DNA of 58,902 bases from Gemella haemolysans (GTDB lineage Bacteria > Bacillota > Bacilli > Staphylococcales > Gemellaceae): assembly GCF_901873445.1 (NCBI RefSeq), contig NZ_CABFLN010000003.1:1-58902 (forward strand), given 5' to 3'. The stretch's first letter is position 1, and each line of letters starts with the position of its first letter. Made by a program: the position numbers and the translations under genes. The notes under the pieces are model-generated. The model did no database searches. It saw only the letters and a list, made by a program, of their open reading frames with translations, and had not been told where the DNA came from. This document shows positions 43,472 through 52,935 of the stretch, one piece after another.

Positions 43472-43753
43472 ATGGAATTTACTAAAACAAATAATGGTTT
43501 CGTTAAATATGATGAGAATGGTAGGGTTATTGCTGAAATTACTTATTCTAATACTAGTAATCCTAATGTAGTTGTTGCTGATCACACTTTTGTCGATTCA
43601 TCACTTCGTGGTCAAGGTGTAGCAGGTAAGCTATTAGACACTCTTGTTAAAGATATGCAAGAACAAAACAAAAAAATTATCGCAACTTGCTCTTATGTTG
43701 TTAAAAAATTTCAAGAAGATTCTTCTTTCGATTTTATTAACGCTGAAAAATAG
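43472..43753 (+). CDS. YjdJ-type GNAT-like acetyltransferase
   Basis: The 93-residue product matches the small GCN5-like family typified by YjdJ: HTFVDSSLRGQGVAGKLLDTLV contains the acetyl-CoA-binding RGQGVAGKLL loop, and ATCSYVVKKF the terminal block. AGGAGG precedes ATG. The substrate is unknown. A terminator follows at 43757-43803 (AAAGCAGAAAATTGA with TCAATTTCCTGCTTT). Confidence 0.8.
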   Translation: MEFTKTNNGFVKYDENGRVIAEITYSNTSNPNVVVADHTFVDSSLRGQGVAGKLLDTLVKDMQEQNKKIIATCSYVVKKFQEDSSFDFINAEK

Positions 43754-43894
43754 TTTTTTAAAAGCAGAAAATTGATTTTTTCAATTTCCTGCTTTTCTTT
43801 TTTATAATATTAATCGATATTATTATTTTTATATTTTATTTTTATTTTACATTCTAGTGGAATTTTCTTAATGTTGTTTAATAATGTTATTATT

Positions 43895-44527
43895 TTAATA
43901 TTCTACAATGTATAATTGTCCTTTATCGTATTCAGCCAGGAATATTTTAGATGTGTCTTTATATCCCATTTCTAATAAAGTTTCTTTTAGCCAGTCTTCT
44001 GTTTTATCTATTGATTCCAATGTATTAATTTGAATATTACCATCTGTAATTATTGGATATTTTGGATTTTCATCGCCCGCTAAAACTATAATTAACTGTC
44101 CATTTTGTTCTAACACGGCTCTTTTAACTTTTTTAATACTATATACTCCCTGACTTCTTAGTTTGAACGCTAAATCATGAGCAGTCAAACCACTCTTTCT
44201 TGTAGCTTCTACATCTATTTTTCCATTTTTCACCACAGTAATCGGTTCTCCATCTACTATTTTTTTGAAGAACATATTGTTTGTTTTCAACCATTTTTGA
44301 ATAAGTACTAAAATAACCCATATTAATAGGATATTTATATACTGTAGAATTGAAATTGCTGGATTATAGATTACACCACCAATAATCCCCCCAAGTACGT
44401 AGTTTTGCACTTGATCACTTGCTGAAGATGGTGCTAAATTACCTTTACCAGAAACATTAATTACAAACACTAATGATATTAATCCAAGTGCTAATTTTAT
44501 TGCTATATCAACGTATGAAAGTTGCAT
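43895..44527 (-). CDS. DUF421 (YetF-like) membrane protein
   Basis: The 210-residue product has three N-terminal membrane segments and a cytoplasmic DUF421 domain (GEPITVVKNGKID, LTAHDLAFKLRSQGVYSI, KRAVLEQNGQLIIV). The family is found in Bacilli, and its molecular role is not established. It is coupled to the DUF3290 gene by a one-base TAATG overlap, a recurrent pairing. Confidence 0.85.
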   Translation of the reverse strand: MQLSYVDIAIKLALGLISLVFVINVSGKGNLAPSSASDQVQNYVLGGIIGGVIYNPAISILQYINILLIWVILVLIQKWLKTNNMFFKKIVDGEPITVVKNGKIDVEATRKSGLTAHDLAFKLRSQGVYSIKKVKRAVLEQNGQLIIVLAGDENPKYPIITDGNIQINTLESIDKTEDWLKETLLEMGYKDTSKIFLAEYDKGQLYIVEY

Positions 44528-44979
44528 TATTTATTTACCTCCACTTTCTCAACTACTGGATCTACCAGTTCAATTTTTTCTAATAAGTAATCATCTTTTT
44601 TTCCATTATTTATTACTCTATAATATGTATCATCAATTTTTACGAATGAATTCTCTATTGATGCCTCACTATTGATGTAAATACGTGTTTTTTCTACATT
44701 TAAATGCTCTGCTATTTTTTCAATAAACTGTACAGAGCTTCTGTATTGATTAGAAGAAACAGATTTATCTTTGTAATTTGTTATACCTATGGTTATTGCT
44801 AACAATGTTCCTAATACTAATATTATTGATAATTCTCTATATTTTGTATCTTGTCTGTTTTTATAATATTTAACTAAACTAAACAACAATACTAAAAGTA
44901 GTAATCCTACTATTACAATTCCTATTAGATTATTTTGTTCTATTTTACTTTGTAAGTATTCGTAAGAATAAAATTTCAT
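44527..44979 (-). CDS. DUF3290 membrane protein
   Basis: The 150-residue product has two membrane segments (about 17-38 and 51-65) and a C-terminal domain of about 80 residues predicted to be extracytoplasmic or cytoplasmic depending on topology. It matches DUF3290, usually found with DUF421 as here. AAGGAGG precedes ATG. Two parS-like 16-mers lie in the 86-base gap upstream. Confidence 0.85.
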   Translation of the reverse strand: MKFYSYEYLQSKIEQNNLIGIVIVGLLLLVLLFSLVKYYKNRQDTKYRELSIILVLGTLLAITIGITNYKDKSVSSNQYRSSVQFIEKIAEHLNVEKTRIYINSEASIENSFVKIDDTYYRVINNGKKDDYLLEKIELVDPVVEKVEVNK

Positions 44980-44999
44980 CGTTTTTCCTCCTTGTATAT

Positions 45000-45058
45000 T
45001 GTTTCATGTGAAACGTGCAAAAAAAATTTATTATCTTATATTTGTTTCACATGAAACA
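45000..45058. promoter_or_regulatory. Two parS-like sites
   Basis: TGTTTCATGTGAAACG (45000-45015) and TGTTTCACATGAAACA (45043-45058) differ from the Bacilli parS TGTTTCACGTGAAACA by one or two bases. Apart from the terminal G, each is the reverse complement of the other. Confidence 0.8.
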
Positions 45059-45065
45059 TCGATTT

Positions 45066-45578
45066 TTATTTTACTTCTAATTCATAAGCAACTCTTTCTT
45101 TATCATCTAAAATATTTTTCATAGTTAATTTTATAAGACCTCTTTCTTCGAATCCAAATCTACTTAAAAATTTTCTCATTATTTCATTGTCTAAATGAGT
45201 ATCTATTCTCAAAAATTTTATATTTTGAGATTTAGCAAAAAGATAAATAGTTCCCATAAATTCACGAGCAATTCCTTGAGCACGATATTTTTTTACCGTT
45301 GCTAAACGATGAATAGCTAAATAACTAGAATTTTCTGACCAAAAAGTAGGGTGGTTTTCATAATCTTCATCAAGAGTAGTAAGCATAGCTGTAGCTACTA
45401 TCTCACCTGATTTTTCATATACATATGATATTCTTTCGTTGATATCATTAATAATCGTATCTCTACTCGGAACACCATGTTGCCACTGATTCACACCTTG
45501 TTCTTTTAAAAACTCTCTACCGTCTTCTATTATCTTCATTACACAGTCTAATTCATCTTTTTTCGTTGTTCTTAGCAT
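45066..45578 (-). CDS. GNAT-family N-acetyltransferase
   Basis: The 170-residue product has a GCN5-like fold with a beta-4 block LAIHRLATVKKYRAQGIAREFM carrying the acetyl-CoA-binding RAQGIA, and the C-terminal FLSRFGFEERG. AGGTGA precedes ATG. The target is unknown. It follows the 45587 gene by eight bases, so the two form an operon. Confidence 0.85.
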   Translation of the reverse strand: MLRTTKKDELDCVMKIIEDGREFLKEQGVNQWQHGVPSRDTIINDINERISYVYEKSGEIVATAMLTTLDEDYENHPTFWSENSSYLAIHRLATVKKYRAQGIAREFMGTIYLFAKSQNIKFLRIDTHLDNEIMRKFLSRFGFEERGLIKLTMKNILDDKERVAYELEVK

Positions 45579-45586
45579 ATTTTCAC

Positions 45587-46069
45587 CTATTTTATTCTAA
45601 TTAGTTTTTCTTGGCATCTATGCTCTTTATCACGTAAGAGTGTTCTTATTACCTGCATAGTTTTTTCCATAGCATCTATAGCGGAAAATTCCCATATCAT
45701 CGTCGCTTCCATAAGGAGCTCGAATGCATCTTTAAATCCACCAGGTCTATCAGCTCCCCTAGGATCACCTATAAATAGTGCATTATTTAAAGATACTTCA
45801 TCTATAACTATATTTTCAGGAGTATGCCCCACTAATTTATGAAGAATATCTGAAAAATACGGATCTATTATATCTTTTTCTGCTAAATAATCAATATATT
45901 CTTCTTCTGTTTCAAAAATTGGTAACTGTATATCTCTTTCTACTAAATAATTTCGTCCGTATGTTTCTCTAACAATATCTATTTTCCCTAATTCATCGAA
46001 TTTTATATAATCAATAGAATATTGCGAATCACAATCATGTACGTCTTCTATATAGAATTTTGGTCCCAT
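45587..46069 (-). CDS. Conserved-looking protein of unknown function
   Basis: I do not recognise this 160-residue acidic protein. It has no signal peptide, membrane segment or known motif. A distinctive stretch is FIGDPRGADRPGGFKDAFELL (key part GDPRGADRPGG, about residues 100-110), which looks like a ligand loop. AAGAGG precedes ATG. It is cotranscribed with the acetyltransferase downstream. Codon use looks like its neighbours. Confidence 0.7.
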   Translation of the reverse strand: MGPKFYIEDVHDCDSQYSIDYIKFDELGKIDIVRETYGRNYLVERDIQLPIFETEEEYIDYLAEKDIIDPYFSDILHKLVGHTPENIVIDEVSLNNALFIGDPRGADRPGGFKDAFELLMEATMIWEFSAIDAMEKTMQVIRTLLRDKEHRCQEKLIRIK

Positions 46070-46263
46070 AAATTACCTCTTTTCTTAAAATTAATAACGG
46101 ATGCAACCTAATATTATAGTTTATTCTAATTAAGTCGCCTCCGTTTATTTTATATGATATTTTAAGGATTATTGTTTAAATTCTTTAAGTACCAACGAAT
46201 ATTAATCTTAATGCTGGTTCATTAAAAATACACGTCATGGTTTACCATAACGCATATTATATT

Positions 46264-47028
46264 TTACAACAAATTGTCTTTTAATACAAGCTCAACAGGG
46301 CAATGATCACTACCAAATATTTCGTTATGTATTGCCGCACTTTCTAAATACTCCTCTAAGTCACGACTTACTAAGAAGTAATCAATTCTCCATCCTGCAT
46401 TGTTTTTACGTGCATTAAAGCGGTAACTCCACCAAGAGTAGGCACCTGTTAAGTCTGGATTATAATATCTAAATGTATCGATAAAGCCAGCATCTAATAA
46501 CTTCGTGAATTTTTCTCTTTCTTCTGGGGTGAATCCTGCATTTTTTGTGTTTGATTTTGGATTTTTTAAATCTATTTCTGTGTGAGCAACATTTAAATCT
46601 CCACAAACAACTACACCTTTAGTTTTATTTAGTTCTAATAAGTAATTTTTAAAGTCTTCTTCCCAACTCATACGGTATTCTAATCTCTTAAGCTCACTAC
46701 CTGAGTTCGGTGTATATACAGTGATAAAGAAAAATTTATCGTACTCTAGTGTAATTACGCGACCTTCTGTATCGTGTTCTTCTATTCCTATTCCGTATGT
46801 TACATTTAATGGCTCGTGTTTAGTATATATCGCAGTTCCTGAGTATCCTTTACGCTCAGCATAGTTGAAATAACTGTAATAACCATCAAATTGTAAATCT
46901 AATTGGCCTGCTTGCATCTTTGTTTCTTGTAAACAAAAGAAATCCGCATCTAATTGTTTAAAATCTTCTTCAAAATTTTTACCAACGATCGCTCTAAGAC
47001 CATTGACGTTAAAACTTATACATTTCAT
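46264..47028 (-). CDS. xth: Exodeoxyribonuclease III
   Basis: The 254-residue product is an AP endonuclease/exonuclease of the ExoIII family for base-excision repair. Markers are FNVNGLRA at the start, the catalytic Glu in LQETKM (about 34), GDLNVAH (about 143), and the C-terminal RIDYFLVS and GSDHCPV with catalytic Asp and His. AAGGAG precedes ATG. A parS-like site stands 22 bases upstream. Confidence 0.92.
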   Translation of the reverse strand: MKCISFNVNGLRAIVGKNFEEDFKQLDADFFCLQETKMQAGQLDLQFDGYYSYFNYAERKGYSGTAIYTKHEPLNVTYGIGIEEHDTEGRVITLEYDKFFFITVYTPNSGSELKRLEYRMSWEEDFKNYLLELNKTKGVVVCGDLNVAHTEIDLKNPKSNTKNAGFTPEEREKFTKLLDAGFIDTFRYYNPDLTGAYSWWSYRFNARKNNAGWRIDYFLVSRDLEEYLESAAIHNEIFGSDHCPVELVLKDNLL

Positions 47029-47049
47029 TTCGTTCTCCTTTTTGTTTCA

Positions 47050-47065
47050 TGTTTCATGTGAAACA
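47050..47065. promoter_or_regulatory. parS-like site
   Basis: TGTTTCATGTGAAACA lies between xth and mnmE and is identical to the site at 39335-39350. A further TGTTTCAT half-site adjoins it on the left. Confidence 0.8.
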
Positions 47066-47067
47066 TT

Positions 47068-48450
47068 TTATTTTCCTAGACAGAATCTGCTGAATAATTC
47101 ATTTATCAGCTCATCACCAGAGTTTTCTCCGATGACTTCTCCTAATAGATTGAATGTATTTGTATAATCTATTAATACCATGTCTACTTCTAATCCTAAT
47201 TCAGCAGCACCTATAGCATCATTTAAACTAGCTAAAGCACGTTGAATAAGGTTGATTTGACGTGTATTTGATAAATATGTCGCATCTTTTGGACGAGCAG
47301 CTCCACCAAAGAATAAGTCTCTTATATTTTTCTCTAGTTCATCTATTCCTTTATATGTTGTCATAGATGTTTTTATAATAGGGTGGTTGTACGCTAATTT
47401 TTCAACTTCTGCAATATCGATTTTTGTCTCTAAATCTAATTTATTTAATATTACAATAGTTGTTTTTCCTTCTGTTAGCTTTAATAACTCTTTATCGTCT
47501 TCTGTTAGTTCTTCACTACTATTTAATAAGAATAATACTAAATCTGCTTTTTCTAAAGCTTCTTTACTTCTTTTAACACCTATTTGCTCTACGATATCGT
47601 CTGTTTCGCGAATACCAGCTGTATCGATTAATTTAATAGGTACTCCTTTAATATTCACGTACTCTTCTAGTACGTCACGAGTTGTTCCTGCGATATCAGT
47701 TACGATAGCTTTATTTTCTTGCAGCAGGTTATTTAACAGTGAACTCTTACCAACATTAGGTCGCCCAATAATCGCTGTATTTATTCCTTCTTTAATTATT
47801 TTCCCTTGTTTTGATGTTTCTAATAGACTTTCTAAACTATTTCTAATACTTGTTGATTTTTCAAGAATAGTTTTTGTCGTTTCTATTTCTAGGTCATCGT
47901 ATTCAGGGTAGTCGATATTTACCTCAACAACTGTTAGTATATCCAAAATTTCAGCTCGTAGACGTTTAATAAGCGTCGATAAACGTCCTTGCATTTGGTT
48001 GTTAGCTATTTGACTAGCCTCATCTGTTTTACTCTTAATAAAGTCGATTACAGCTTCTGCTTGTGTTAAATCGATACGACCATTTAAGAAGGCACGTTTT
48101 GTAAATTCACCTGGTTCAGCCATTCTAGCTCCATATTCTAAGCAAAGTGCAAGTACTTTTTGAATTGTTACAATACCACCGTGACAATTGATTTCAATAA
48201 CGTCTTCTGTAGTATATGTACGAGGACCTACCATTTTCACAAGCATAATTTCTTCAATTTTTTCATTCGTAGCTGGATCAACTACATTTCCATAATTTAT
48301 AGTGTGACTAGCTAGACTCTCTACAGTTTTTCCTTTTGGTAGTCTAACTATTTTTTCAGCAATGCTAAATGCTTCGTCACCACTAAGTCTAACAATACCT
48401 ATAGCTCCTTCTCCTAGAGCTGTCGATATAGCGCAAATTGTTTCACTCAT
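47068..48450 (-). CDS. mnmE: tRNA modification GTPase MnmE
   Basis: The 460-residue GTPase works with MnmG to make cmnm5 or related modifications at wobble uridine. It has the N-terminal tetrahydrofolate-binding domain ([17 protein letters not shown]), a helical domain, the inserted G domain (P-loop GRPNVGKSS about 231, AGTTRD, DTAGI, NKLD) and the C-terminal catalytic CLGK. AAAGGAG precedes ATG. Its position left of oriC is standard for Bacilli. Confidence 0.95.
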   Translation of the reverse strand: MSETICAISTALGEGAIGIVRLSGDEAFSIAEKIVRLPKGKTVESLASHTINYGNVVDPATNEKIEEIMLVKMVGPRTYTTEDVIEINCHGGIVTIQKVLALCLEYGARMAEPGEFTKRAFLNGRIDLTQAEAVIDFIKSKTDEASQIANNQMQGRLSTLIKRLRAEILDILTVVEVNIDYPEYDDLEIETTKTILEKSTSIRNSLESLLETSKQGKIIKEGINTAIIGRPNVGKSSLLNNLLQENKAIVTDIAGTTRDVLEEYVNIKGVPIKLIDTAGIRETDDIVEQIGVKRSKEALEKADLVLFLLNSSEELTEDDKELLKLTEGKTTIVILNKLDLETKIDIAEVEKLAYNHPIIKTSMTTYKGIDELEKNIRDLFFGGAARPKDATYLSNTRQINLIQRALASLNDAIGAAELGLEVDMVLIDYTNTFNLLGEVIGENSGDELINELFSRFCLGK

Positions 48451-48590
48451 TGTTCAAACTCCTTTAAAATTTTTATATTAATAAAAAATTCATATTCTAT
48501 TTATTATACACTATTCCTTTGATTTTTTCTCTATATACGACCGAACTATATACTGCTAACTATTAACTAATTGAAATCAAATTTCAACGT

Positions 48591-48627
48591 TAAAAAAAAA
48601 GTAGCCTGGATAAATCTCCAAACTACT
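48591..48627 (-). terminator. Terminator overlapping the end of the receiver gene
   Basis: On the minus strand GTAGTTTGGA and TCCAGGCTAC form the stem (one G-T pair, one mismatch), followed by nine T. The stem starts at the stop codon. Confidence 0.8.
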
Positions 48628-48991
48628 CATTCATCAGTTCTATTTCTGAAATAGCGAATTCTAAATCATCTAAGTCATATTCTTTCGGTAATACACCGCA
48701 AGCTCCATTAGCGAATGCCTGCCTTTTATACACAGGTACGTGTCCAACACTACTGCAGATAAGTACCTTAGCACCAGGAAATTTCGTACAAATTTCTTTA
48801 GTTGCTTCTAATCCATCCATTATCGGCATACAAATATCCATTGTTACAAAATCTGGTTTTATTCTTCTATACATACGTACAGCTTGTTCGCCATTTTCTG
48901 CAAAATAATACTCATATCCTGCACGACTAACAACTTCTGCTCCACGGCTTCTATAATAAGAACTATCATCAACTATTAATACTGTCTTCAT
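48623..48991 (-). CDS. Stand-alone CheY-like receiver protein
   Basis: The 122-residue product is a complete single receiver domain: acidic pair DD (8-9), phospho-acceptor Asp in FVTMDICMP (about 53), Ser in ICSSVG and Lys in VLPKEY. There is no output domain, and no kinase gene is adjacent. Similar orphan receivers act as phosphate carriers or protein-interaction switches. It sits between khpB and mnmE with nine bases to khpB, so it is cotranscribed with RNA-related genes. Its role is unknown. Confidence 0.85.
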   Translation of the reverse strand: MKTVLIVDDSSYYRSRGAEVVSRAGYEYYFAENGEQAVRMYRRIKPDFVTMDICMPIMDGLEATKEICTKFPGAKVLICSSVGHVPVYKRQAFANGACGVLPKEYDLDDLEFAISEIELMNE

Positions 48992-48999
48992 TAGACCTC

Positions 49000-49869
49000 C
49001 TATTTAGCTGTAATAACTAAATATCTATGTGGCTCTTCACCACGTGATTCTGTTTCAACGTTTTTAATACCTGTTAGAGCATTGTGAATAATTTTTCTTT
49101 CGATGCTTGTCATAGGTTCTAATTCAACTGGTTTCCCGATTTTTTTAGATTTCTTAGCTAAGTTTAATGCTAGGTCTTCTAATGTTTTTTTACGGTTTTC
49201 TCTGTAGTCATCACAGTCAACTTCAATTCTGAAGTAATGTGAGCTGAATTTTTTAGCAAAGTTATTAACTAAAAACTGTAAACTATTTAAAGTTACACCA
49301 CGTTTTCCGATAATTAGGCTAGTGTTTTCTTCTGTTTTAATATTTAAAGTGAAATGACGATTCCCATCTTCTCTAAAATCAACAGTAGCATCCGGATATC
49401 CCATCGCAATAACGATATTTTGTAAGTAGCTTACGATACGGTCTTGATTTTTTACGATATAATCTTCTCTTTTAGCTTTTTTAACTGGTTCTTCAGCTGT
49501 TTCTGTTGCTTCAGTTTCAACAACAGTCTCTTCTTCAACTATTTCTATTTTTTCATCATGAGCTTCTTGTTCAGCTACTTCTTCAACTTTAACTTCTTTA
49601 ATTTCTTCTGTAGTTTTTTCAACTTTTACAACTTGTTCTTCTTTTTTCTCTACTTCAATAACTTTAACAACAGCTTCTTCTTTATTATATTCTTCATCTA
49701 ATGGAATTAATTTTACCTTTGCTTCTTTTTTGAATAATCCGAAGATACCTGTGCTACCACCTTCGATTACTTCAATTTTCACTGCATCTTCTGATAAAGC
49801 TAGGTCTTTTAATCCCTTTTTAATAACCTCATCTACAGTAGCTCCAATATAATAATATTCTTTTTCCAT
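49000..49869 (-). CDS. khpB: RNA-binding protein KhpB (Jag)
   Basis: The 289-residue product has a Jag-N domain (residues 1-50, GATVDEVIKKGL and STGIFGLFKKEAKV), a long Glu/Val/Lys-rich linker, a KH domain (about 150-220, LIIGKRGVTLNSLQFLVN) and an R3H domain (about 225-289, ending ESRGEEPHRYLVI). KhpB with KhpA controls cell division and elongation in related bacteria. It follows rnpA by two bases. The yidC gene usually found between them is missing here. Confidence 0.93.
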   Translation of the reverse strand: MEKEYYYIGATVDEVIKKGLKDLALSEDAVKIEVIEGGSTGIFGLFKKEAKVKLIPLDEEYNKEEAVVKVIEVEKKEEQVVKVEKTTEEIKEVKVEEVAEQEAHDEKIEIVEEETVVETEATETAEEPVKKAKREDYIVKNQDRIVSYLQNIVIAMGYPDATVDFREDGNRHFTLNIKTEENTSLIIGKRGVTLNSLQFLVNNFAKKFSSHYFRIEVDCDDYRENRKKTLEDLALNLAKKSKKIGKPVELEPMTSIERKIIHNALTGIKNVETESRGEEPHRYLVITAK

Positions 49870-49871
49870 TC

Positions 49872-50216
49872 TTAACTCCTCTTCGCTTTCATAAGTTTTG
49901 ATCTTTTTAAAACATGATCGATGCTGCTACCAAATTCTAAAAACGGCATTTCTTTAGCACCAGATCTTGCAATCACTATTATATCATAGTTTTTTACATA
50001 TTCTTTTCTTGTTTTAAAAGTTTCTCGTATATATCTTTTTATTTTATTACGTTCGAAAGCCTTTCCTAATTTTTTACTAACAGAAATTCCTAAACGCATA
50101 TGGTCTAAATTATTTTTTTGATAATAAATAACAAACTGTCTATTCGCAAAAGATTGTTTTTTTCTTATTATATTATCGAAATCTTGACTTCTTTTTACTC
50201 TATATTCTTTTTTCAT
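49872..50216 (-). CDS. rnpA: Ribonuclease P protein component
   Basis: The 114-residue basic protein has the RnpA core: KRSQDFDNIIRKKQSF, RLGISVSKKLGKAFERNKIKRYIRE (RNR-type motif region) and YDIIVIARSGA. It binds RNase P RNA for tRNA 5' maturation. AAAGG precedes ATG. A 277-base gap with a hairpin repeat separates it from rpmH. Confidence 0.95.
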   Translation of the reverse strand: MKKEYRVKRSQDFDNIIRKKQSFANRQFVIYYQKNNLDHMRLGISVSKKLGKAFERNKIKRYIRETFKTRKEYVKNYDIIVIARSGAKEMPFLEFGSSIDHVLKRSKLMKAKRS

Positions 50217-50307
50217 TTTAAAACCTTTCTTAACACTAATATTTTAACAGTTTATTTACTTTTTTACAACTATCTTTCATATTTTTTAGGACTGACTAAT
50301 AAAAAAA

Positions 50308-50482
50308 GGGAGCAACTCAAAAATCGTGATTTCGAAGAAATCGATTTTGTCGAGTTGCCCCCGCACAGTTTATTAGGCATTCAAAAAGCTTTTTAAAGCG
50401 AATTTGGATGCCAATAAACCACTGCGTCTATGAGTTTTCATATAAGCTTTTAAAAAAATTTAGGACTTTTGGGTAGCCCCCT
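50308..50482. repeat. Dispersed hairpin repeat, copy 6, long form
   Basis: GGGAGCAACTC (50308-50318) pairs with GAGTTGCCCCC (50352-50362) through an almost complete stem. A further 120 bases belong to the unit, because its reverse complement aligns with most of 54107-54340. It lies between rpmH and rnpA, which are normally cotranscribed, so it may reduce read-through. Confidence 0.8.
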
Positions 50483-50493
50483 CAGTGCAAACA

Positions 50494-50628
50494 TTAAGCT
50501 GAAAGAACTTTTCTTCCTTTAGCTCTACGTCTTGCTAATACATTTCTTCCGTTTTTAGTGCTCATTCTAGCTCTAAATCCGTGTACTTTTGAATGTTTTC
50601 TTTTATTTGGTTGATACGTACGTTTCAT
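50494..50628 (-). CDS. rpmH: 50S ribosomal protein L34
   Basis: The 44-residue product [20 protein letters not shown]... (key parts only) ends in [12 protein letters not shown] and is a clear L34. ATG at 50628 follows GAGGACAAA. It marks the left edge of oriC. Confidence 0.97.
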   Translation of the reverse strand: MKRTYQPNKRKHSKVHGFRARMSTKNGRNVLARRRAKGRKVLSA

Positions 50629-50739
50629 TTTGTCCTCCTCGAGTTTTCTTTTCTTTAACTTAGATAGATGTAATAACTGAATTAGTTTAACATATCTAAA
50701 ATAATTTATCAAGCAAAAACCTCATTTTTTCAAAAAAAA

Positions 50740-51290
50740 TATTTTCTTAAAGAAAAATATTCTAAATGGCAGTCATTTTATCTCTATTTATGAGTAATAT
50801 TTCTTTTAGCATATTAATATAGACTCACAATAAAACACATAAAATTAATATAATTGTTAATAAATTATTAAAAACTATAAAAAAATATTTAAGTATATTC
50901 CTGTTATACTTATTCACAGTTTATTAATAGTTATTCACAATTTTTTGTTAAAAACTTATATTTCTGAAATAAACAAATTATATTTATCACGAGTTTTTAA
51001 CAGATTTTAAAAGTTATTAACAAATTAACAAGAAAAAGTTATTCACAGGTGTGAATTGTGTGTGAAAAACTCTTAATCTATATTTCTATCAGTATTAATC
51101 TTTGTTAATAACTTATTAAAGACTCTTTAATCTTTAATTATTTTTATTTAATTTTAACATATTCACAGCTTTTTCTTAGTTTTTTATTAACATAGTTAAT
51201 AACTTCTGTTAACAACTTGTTAATAACTATCATTTTATTTTATTAACAGTTTATGCTATAATTATTTATATATTTTTTTAAGGAGGTATT
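50740..51290. other. Replication origin oriC, dnaA side
   Basis: The very AT-rich gap between rpmH and dnaA holds DnaA boxes TTATTCACA at 50910-50918, 50931-50939 and 51039-51047. The last is paired with an inverted copy (ATTCACA-GG-TGTGAAT). Near-matches lie at about 51159, and a reverse-strand one near 51057. Repeated TTATTAAC/GTTAATAA words fill 50980-51250 and probably include the unwinding element. Confidence 0.88.
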
Positions 51291-51293
51291 TCA

Positions 51294-52778
51294 TTGAGTA
51301 ATTCTAATTTCTTATGGGAAATAATTCTTCGTGAACTAAAAAGTACTGTAGACCCTCATGTATTTGATACCTGGTTTTCTAGTGCTTCTATCGATAACGT
51401 CGATTTTATGAAGAAATCTATCGTTATTACTAGTAAAGAAGCCCTTATTTCTCAATTTATTCAAAGTGCTTATGATCAAAAATTAAAAGAAATACTAAAG
51501 AAAAATACTGGTTTTGATTTTAATATAGAATATACTTCCCTTGATAACGATCTTCCTCTAATTACACCTCATGTTGATGATGAAAAACCAGCAGCAGAAA
51601 ACTTAATTAGACAGAATTTCCTTCAAGGTGACAAACCTTCTGGAGCTCAACATTTTTATCAAAAACAAACTTTTCCTCTAGAAGATTATAAAAAACCTGA
51701 ACCTAATAAAAATATTATAGCGAGCAAAAAAAACCCTACGCTAAATAAAAACTATACATTTGAAAACTTTGTAGTAGGGGAAGGGAATGCTTTTACTCAT
51801 AATATAGCTTGGAACGTAGCTGTTTCTCCTGGTGGAATATACAACCCTCTATTTATATACGGAGGTGTTGGACTGGGGAAAACTCACTTACTTCACGCTA
51901 TTGGTAATGAAATGGAAGCTAATTTCCCTGATTTTAAAATAGAGTGTATATCTTCTGAAAAATTCTTAAATGAGTTTCTTGCTTCTATTAAACCAATGAA
52001 AGATAAGAACAATTATACTAATGCGGATGAAGACTTTAGAAGAAAATACCGTGATGTAGATGCTCTTTTAATCGATGATATTCAATTTTTATCAGGTAAA
52101 ACAGAAACACAAAATGCATTTTTCCATACATTTAATGAACTACAAATGAATCAAAAACAAATCGTTCTTATAAGTGATCGCTCTCCATCTCAACTTAATG
52201 ATTTGGAAGATAGATTGGTTACTAGATTCAGTCAGGGGATAACTGCAGATATTACACCTCCTGACTTCGAAACTCGTATGGCTATTATTAAATTCAAATG
52301 CGAACAGTTCGATATTAAACTAGATGAAGAAACACTTACTTATATTTCTAGTAACGTATCTTCTAATATAAGAGAGCTTGAAGGAGTTCTTAAGCGTATT
52401 AAATTCACGGCAACATCTAAACATGAACAACCTTCACTTAGTATTGCCGAGGAAATATTAAAAAGTGCTAAAACTTCACCTAGAAAAAATATCTCACCTG
52501 AGAACATTATTAATGTATGTGCTGATTTCTATAAAATAAAGGTTGATGATATTCTTTCATCTTCTCGTAAAAAGGAAGTCGTTCAGGTTAGAAATATAGC
52601 TATTTATCTATGTAGGGAACTTACAACTTTATCATTCCCTTCAATAGGAGATTGCTTCAATAAAGATCATACTTCTATTCTTTATTCATTTAATAAAATT
52701 GCAAAACTTAGCAAAGATGAAAATCCTGAAATTTTTGAAGATATAGAAGTAATAAAAGAACGTTTAGGAAAAATTTAG
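51294..52778 (+). CDS. dnaA: Chromosomal replication initiator DnaA
   Basis: The 494-residue product has domain I at the N-terminus (FLWEIILRELKSTVDPHVFDTWF), a linker, the AAA+ domain with Walker A GGVGLGKT (about 190), Walker B LLIDDIQF (about 257) and sensor regions. The C-terminal DNA-binding domain carries LCRELTTLSFPSIGDCFNKDHTS in pieces (from about 440). The start is TTG at 51294 with AGGAGG seven bases before it. It is somewhat longer than average because of its linker. Confidence 0.97.
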   Translation: MSNSNFLWEIILRELKSTVDPHVFDTWFSSASIDNVDFMKKSIVITSKEALISQFIQSAYDQKLKEILKKNTGFDFNIEYTSLDNDLPLITPHVDDEKPAAENLIRQNFLQGDKPSGAQHFYQKQTFPLEDYKKPEPNKNIIASKKNPTLNKNYTFENFVVGEGNAFTHNIAWNVAVSPGGIYNPLFIYGGVGLGKTHLLHAIGNEMEANFPDFKIECISSEKFLNEFLASIKPMKDKNNYTNADEDFRRKYRDVDALLIDDIQFLSGKTETQNAFFHTFNELQMNQKQIVLISDRSPSQLNDLEDRLVTRFSQGITADITPPDFETRMAIIKFKCEQFDIKLDEETLTYISSNVSSNIRELEGVLKRIKFTATSKHEQPSLSIAEEILKSAKTSPRKNISPENIINVCADFYKIKVDDILSSSRKKEVVQVRNIAIYLCRELTTLSFPSIGDCFNKDHTSILYSFNKIAKLSKDENPEIFEDIEVIKERLGKI

Positions 52779-52935
52779 AAGCCTGTTAAATTCTACTATA
52801 GATATTCAAAACTTTTTTAACAAGTTATTAACAAGTTAAAATTCATTATTTTTGAGTTATCTTTAGTTTTCCACAGTTTTTACAGGCCTTATTATTATTA
52901 TTTTATTAAATATATATTATATATAAGGAGAAAAA
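52779..52935. promoter_or_regulatory. dnaA-dnaN spacer with DnaA-box-like words
   Basis: TTTTCCACA at about 52868 and several TTAACAAG words resemble DnaA boxes and form a second origin cluster, as in other Bacilli with bipartite origins. Confidence 0.5.
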
